A stretch of 15,472 bases of DNA from Candidatus Bathyarchaeota archaeon. GTDB lineage: Archaea > Asgardarchaeota > Lokiarchaeia > Sigyniarchaeales > Sigyniarchaeaceae. The position numbers were made by a program, and so were the translations under genes. Positions within the stretch are counted from its first letter, which is position 1, and every line of letters starts with the position of its first letter. Below are positions 14,854-15,472 of the stretch, piece by piece. The notes under the pieces were generated by a model, which was given only the letters and a program-made list of their open reading frames with translations, made no database searches and was not told the DNA's origin. The DNA is taken from NCBI GenBank assembly GCA_014729935.1, contig WJJB01000194.1, positions 1 to 15,472 of the forward strand. Direction: 5' to 3'.

Positions 14854-15471
14854 TTATAATTTCTGGCCACACTTGTTGCAGAATTTCATGGTAGCGCGAA
14901 CCGTGTACCCGCATGATGGGCATTTCTTGAGCTCATCTGCTGTAACCTTTCCCTTTTTCTTGCGTGGTTTGAGGATATTATCAGGGATCTCATTGGAAAT
15001 GAAAAATCCGATTAACTCTTTCTTGGCTTCTCCGGTTCCCGCGCTAGCACTTGCACCAGCAGGGGTGAAACCCGACGAGAATGGTATGAATCCACCAGAG
15101 CTCGATTCACTTGCTTTGCTGCCCCGCGCGGAGAGCGCTTGGCTCAAATCCATGGTGCCTCCGCTTGCTGACCCGGAATCGACCTGTTTTTTGATTGGTT
15201 TTAAACTGGCTGGACTTGGTTGCGAAGCGGCTTGGAAGGATAAACCAAGAGATGATTCCGATGAGGGCTCTGGACTACTTGGAACTCGTGATGCTCCTCC
15301 ATTTCCTGAAAGACTTGGAATGGCTTCTTCCGCACTTTTCTTTGACACCGGAATGGGTTTTGCCCTTCTTCCAGGTTTTTCAATGGCAGGTAGTTCCGGC
15401 ATCTCCATTGGAGGCTCGTCGGCGTCATCACCGCTCGCTTGAGCAGGTGAAACCTCCGAAGAGGGGGTGGA
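14854..15471 (-). CDS. Disordered protein with C-terminal zinc ribbon (N-terminal part outside window)
   Basis: The reading frame stays open to the right edge, so the start is beyond the window and at least 205 residues are present; the Met at 15408 is unlikely to be the true start. Most of the visible protein is low-complexity and rich in Ser, Pro, Glu, Lys, Ala and Gly, hence probably disordered. It ends in a short helix-prone segment (EAKKELIGFFISNEIPDN), a basic patch (KPRKKKGK), and a zinc ribbon KCPSCGYTVRATMKFCNKCG with two CxxC pairs. Such C-terminal ribbons occur in many archaeal proteins of unknown role and often mediate protein or nucleic-acid contacts. The N-terminal domain, and so the function, cannot be seen. 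An antisense ORF of 225 codons covers the same DNA but reads as a shadow. Confidence 0.7.
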   Translation of the reverse strand, partial: STPSSEVSPAQASGDDADEPPMEMPELPAIEKPGRRAKPIPVSKKSAEEAIPSLSGNGGASRVPSSPEPSSESSLGLSFQAASQPSPASLKPIKKQVDSGSASGGTMDLSQALSARGSKASESSSGGFIPFSSGFTPAGASASAGTGEAKKELIGFFISNEIPDNILKPRKKKGKVTADELKKCPSCGYTVRATMKFCNKCGQKL

Positions 15472-15472
15472 A

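Noticed and set aside
14765..15442. 225-codon + strand ORF antisense to the zinc-ribbon gene
   Set aside because: It mirrors a low-complexity Ser/Pro-rich gene, has no recognisable domain, and the opposite frame has a clear zinc ribbon and stays open to the window edge.
1..15472. CRISPR arrays, tRNA or rRNA genes
   Set aside because: No regularly spaced direct repeats, cloverleaf-like sequence or rRNA-like conserved stretches were seen by reading; a covariance-model search was not possible.

Overview
This is a 15.5 kb stretch of what looks like an archaeal chromosome. The archaeal reading rests on TATA/BRE-like elements at suitable distances upstream of several genes, GGTG- or GGAGG-type ribosome sites, an archaeal/eukaryotic Sm-like RNA-binding protein, a SERCA-like Ca2+ ATPase and a small ubiquitin-fold protein ending in Gly-Gly plus two residues. 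That gene mix would suit an Asgard archaeon, but this is inference: no marker gene in the window fixes the lineage.

Layout. (1) Bases 1-820 hold the 3' part of an iscB gene (transposon-encoded RNA-guided nuclease) and a strong hairpin that looks like the right end of an IS200/IS605-type element; the 5' part of the gene lies left of the window. (2) Bases 829-1810 hold a HEAT-repeat protein and a small acidic ORF that overlaps its stop codon. (3) Bases 1919-6786 hold three paralogous FGGY-family carbohydrate kinases. Two are in tandem on the + strand, and the third is convergent on the - strand. All keep the catalytic Asp but lack the Gln-Met-His-Gly substrate motif of xylulokinase. (4) Bases 6787-7101 have no gene but carry a 22-base exact copy of the iscB-end sequence, probably a transposon relic. 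(5) Bases 7102-10455 hold a P-type Ca2+ ATPase with every canonical Ca2+ ligand and, upstream, a short Lsm protein. (6) Bases 10605-13658 encode a 1017-residue membrane-anchored heparinase II/III-like protein. It has an apparently permuted lyase fold, 16 N-glycosylation sequons in the ectodomain and a C-terminal polytopic membrane region. (7) Bases 13893-15472 hold the ubiquitin-like protein (+), a YjbQ/UPF0047 protein (-), and the C-terminal part of a disordered zinc-ribbon protein (-) that runs off the right edge.

How the genes may work together. The three kinases look like a sugar- or polyol-phosphorylating set that diversified by local duplication. The surface heparinase-like protein could act outside the cell on uronic-acid polysaccharide and so supply sugars, but the two loci are separated by the ATPase and Lsm genes, so the link is speculative. 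The other genes look like single housekeeping or signalling units, each with its own promoter. The most unusual items are the permuted, membrane-fused heparinase-like protein, the altered substrate motifs of the kinase triplet, the ubiquitin-like protein with a processable-looking tail, and the orphan transposon end.
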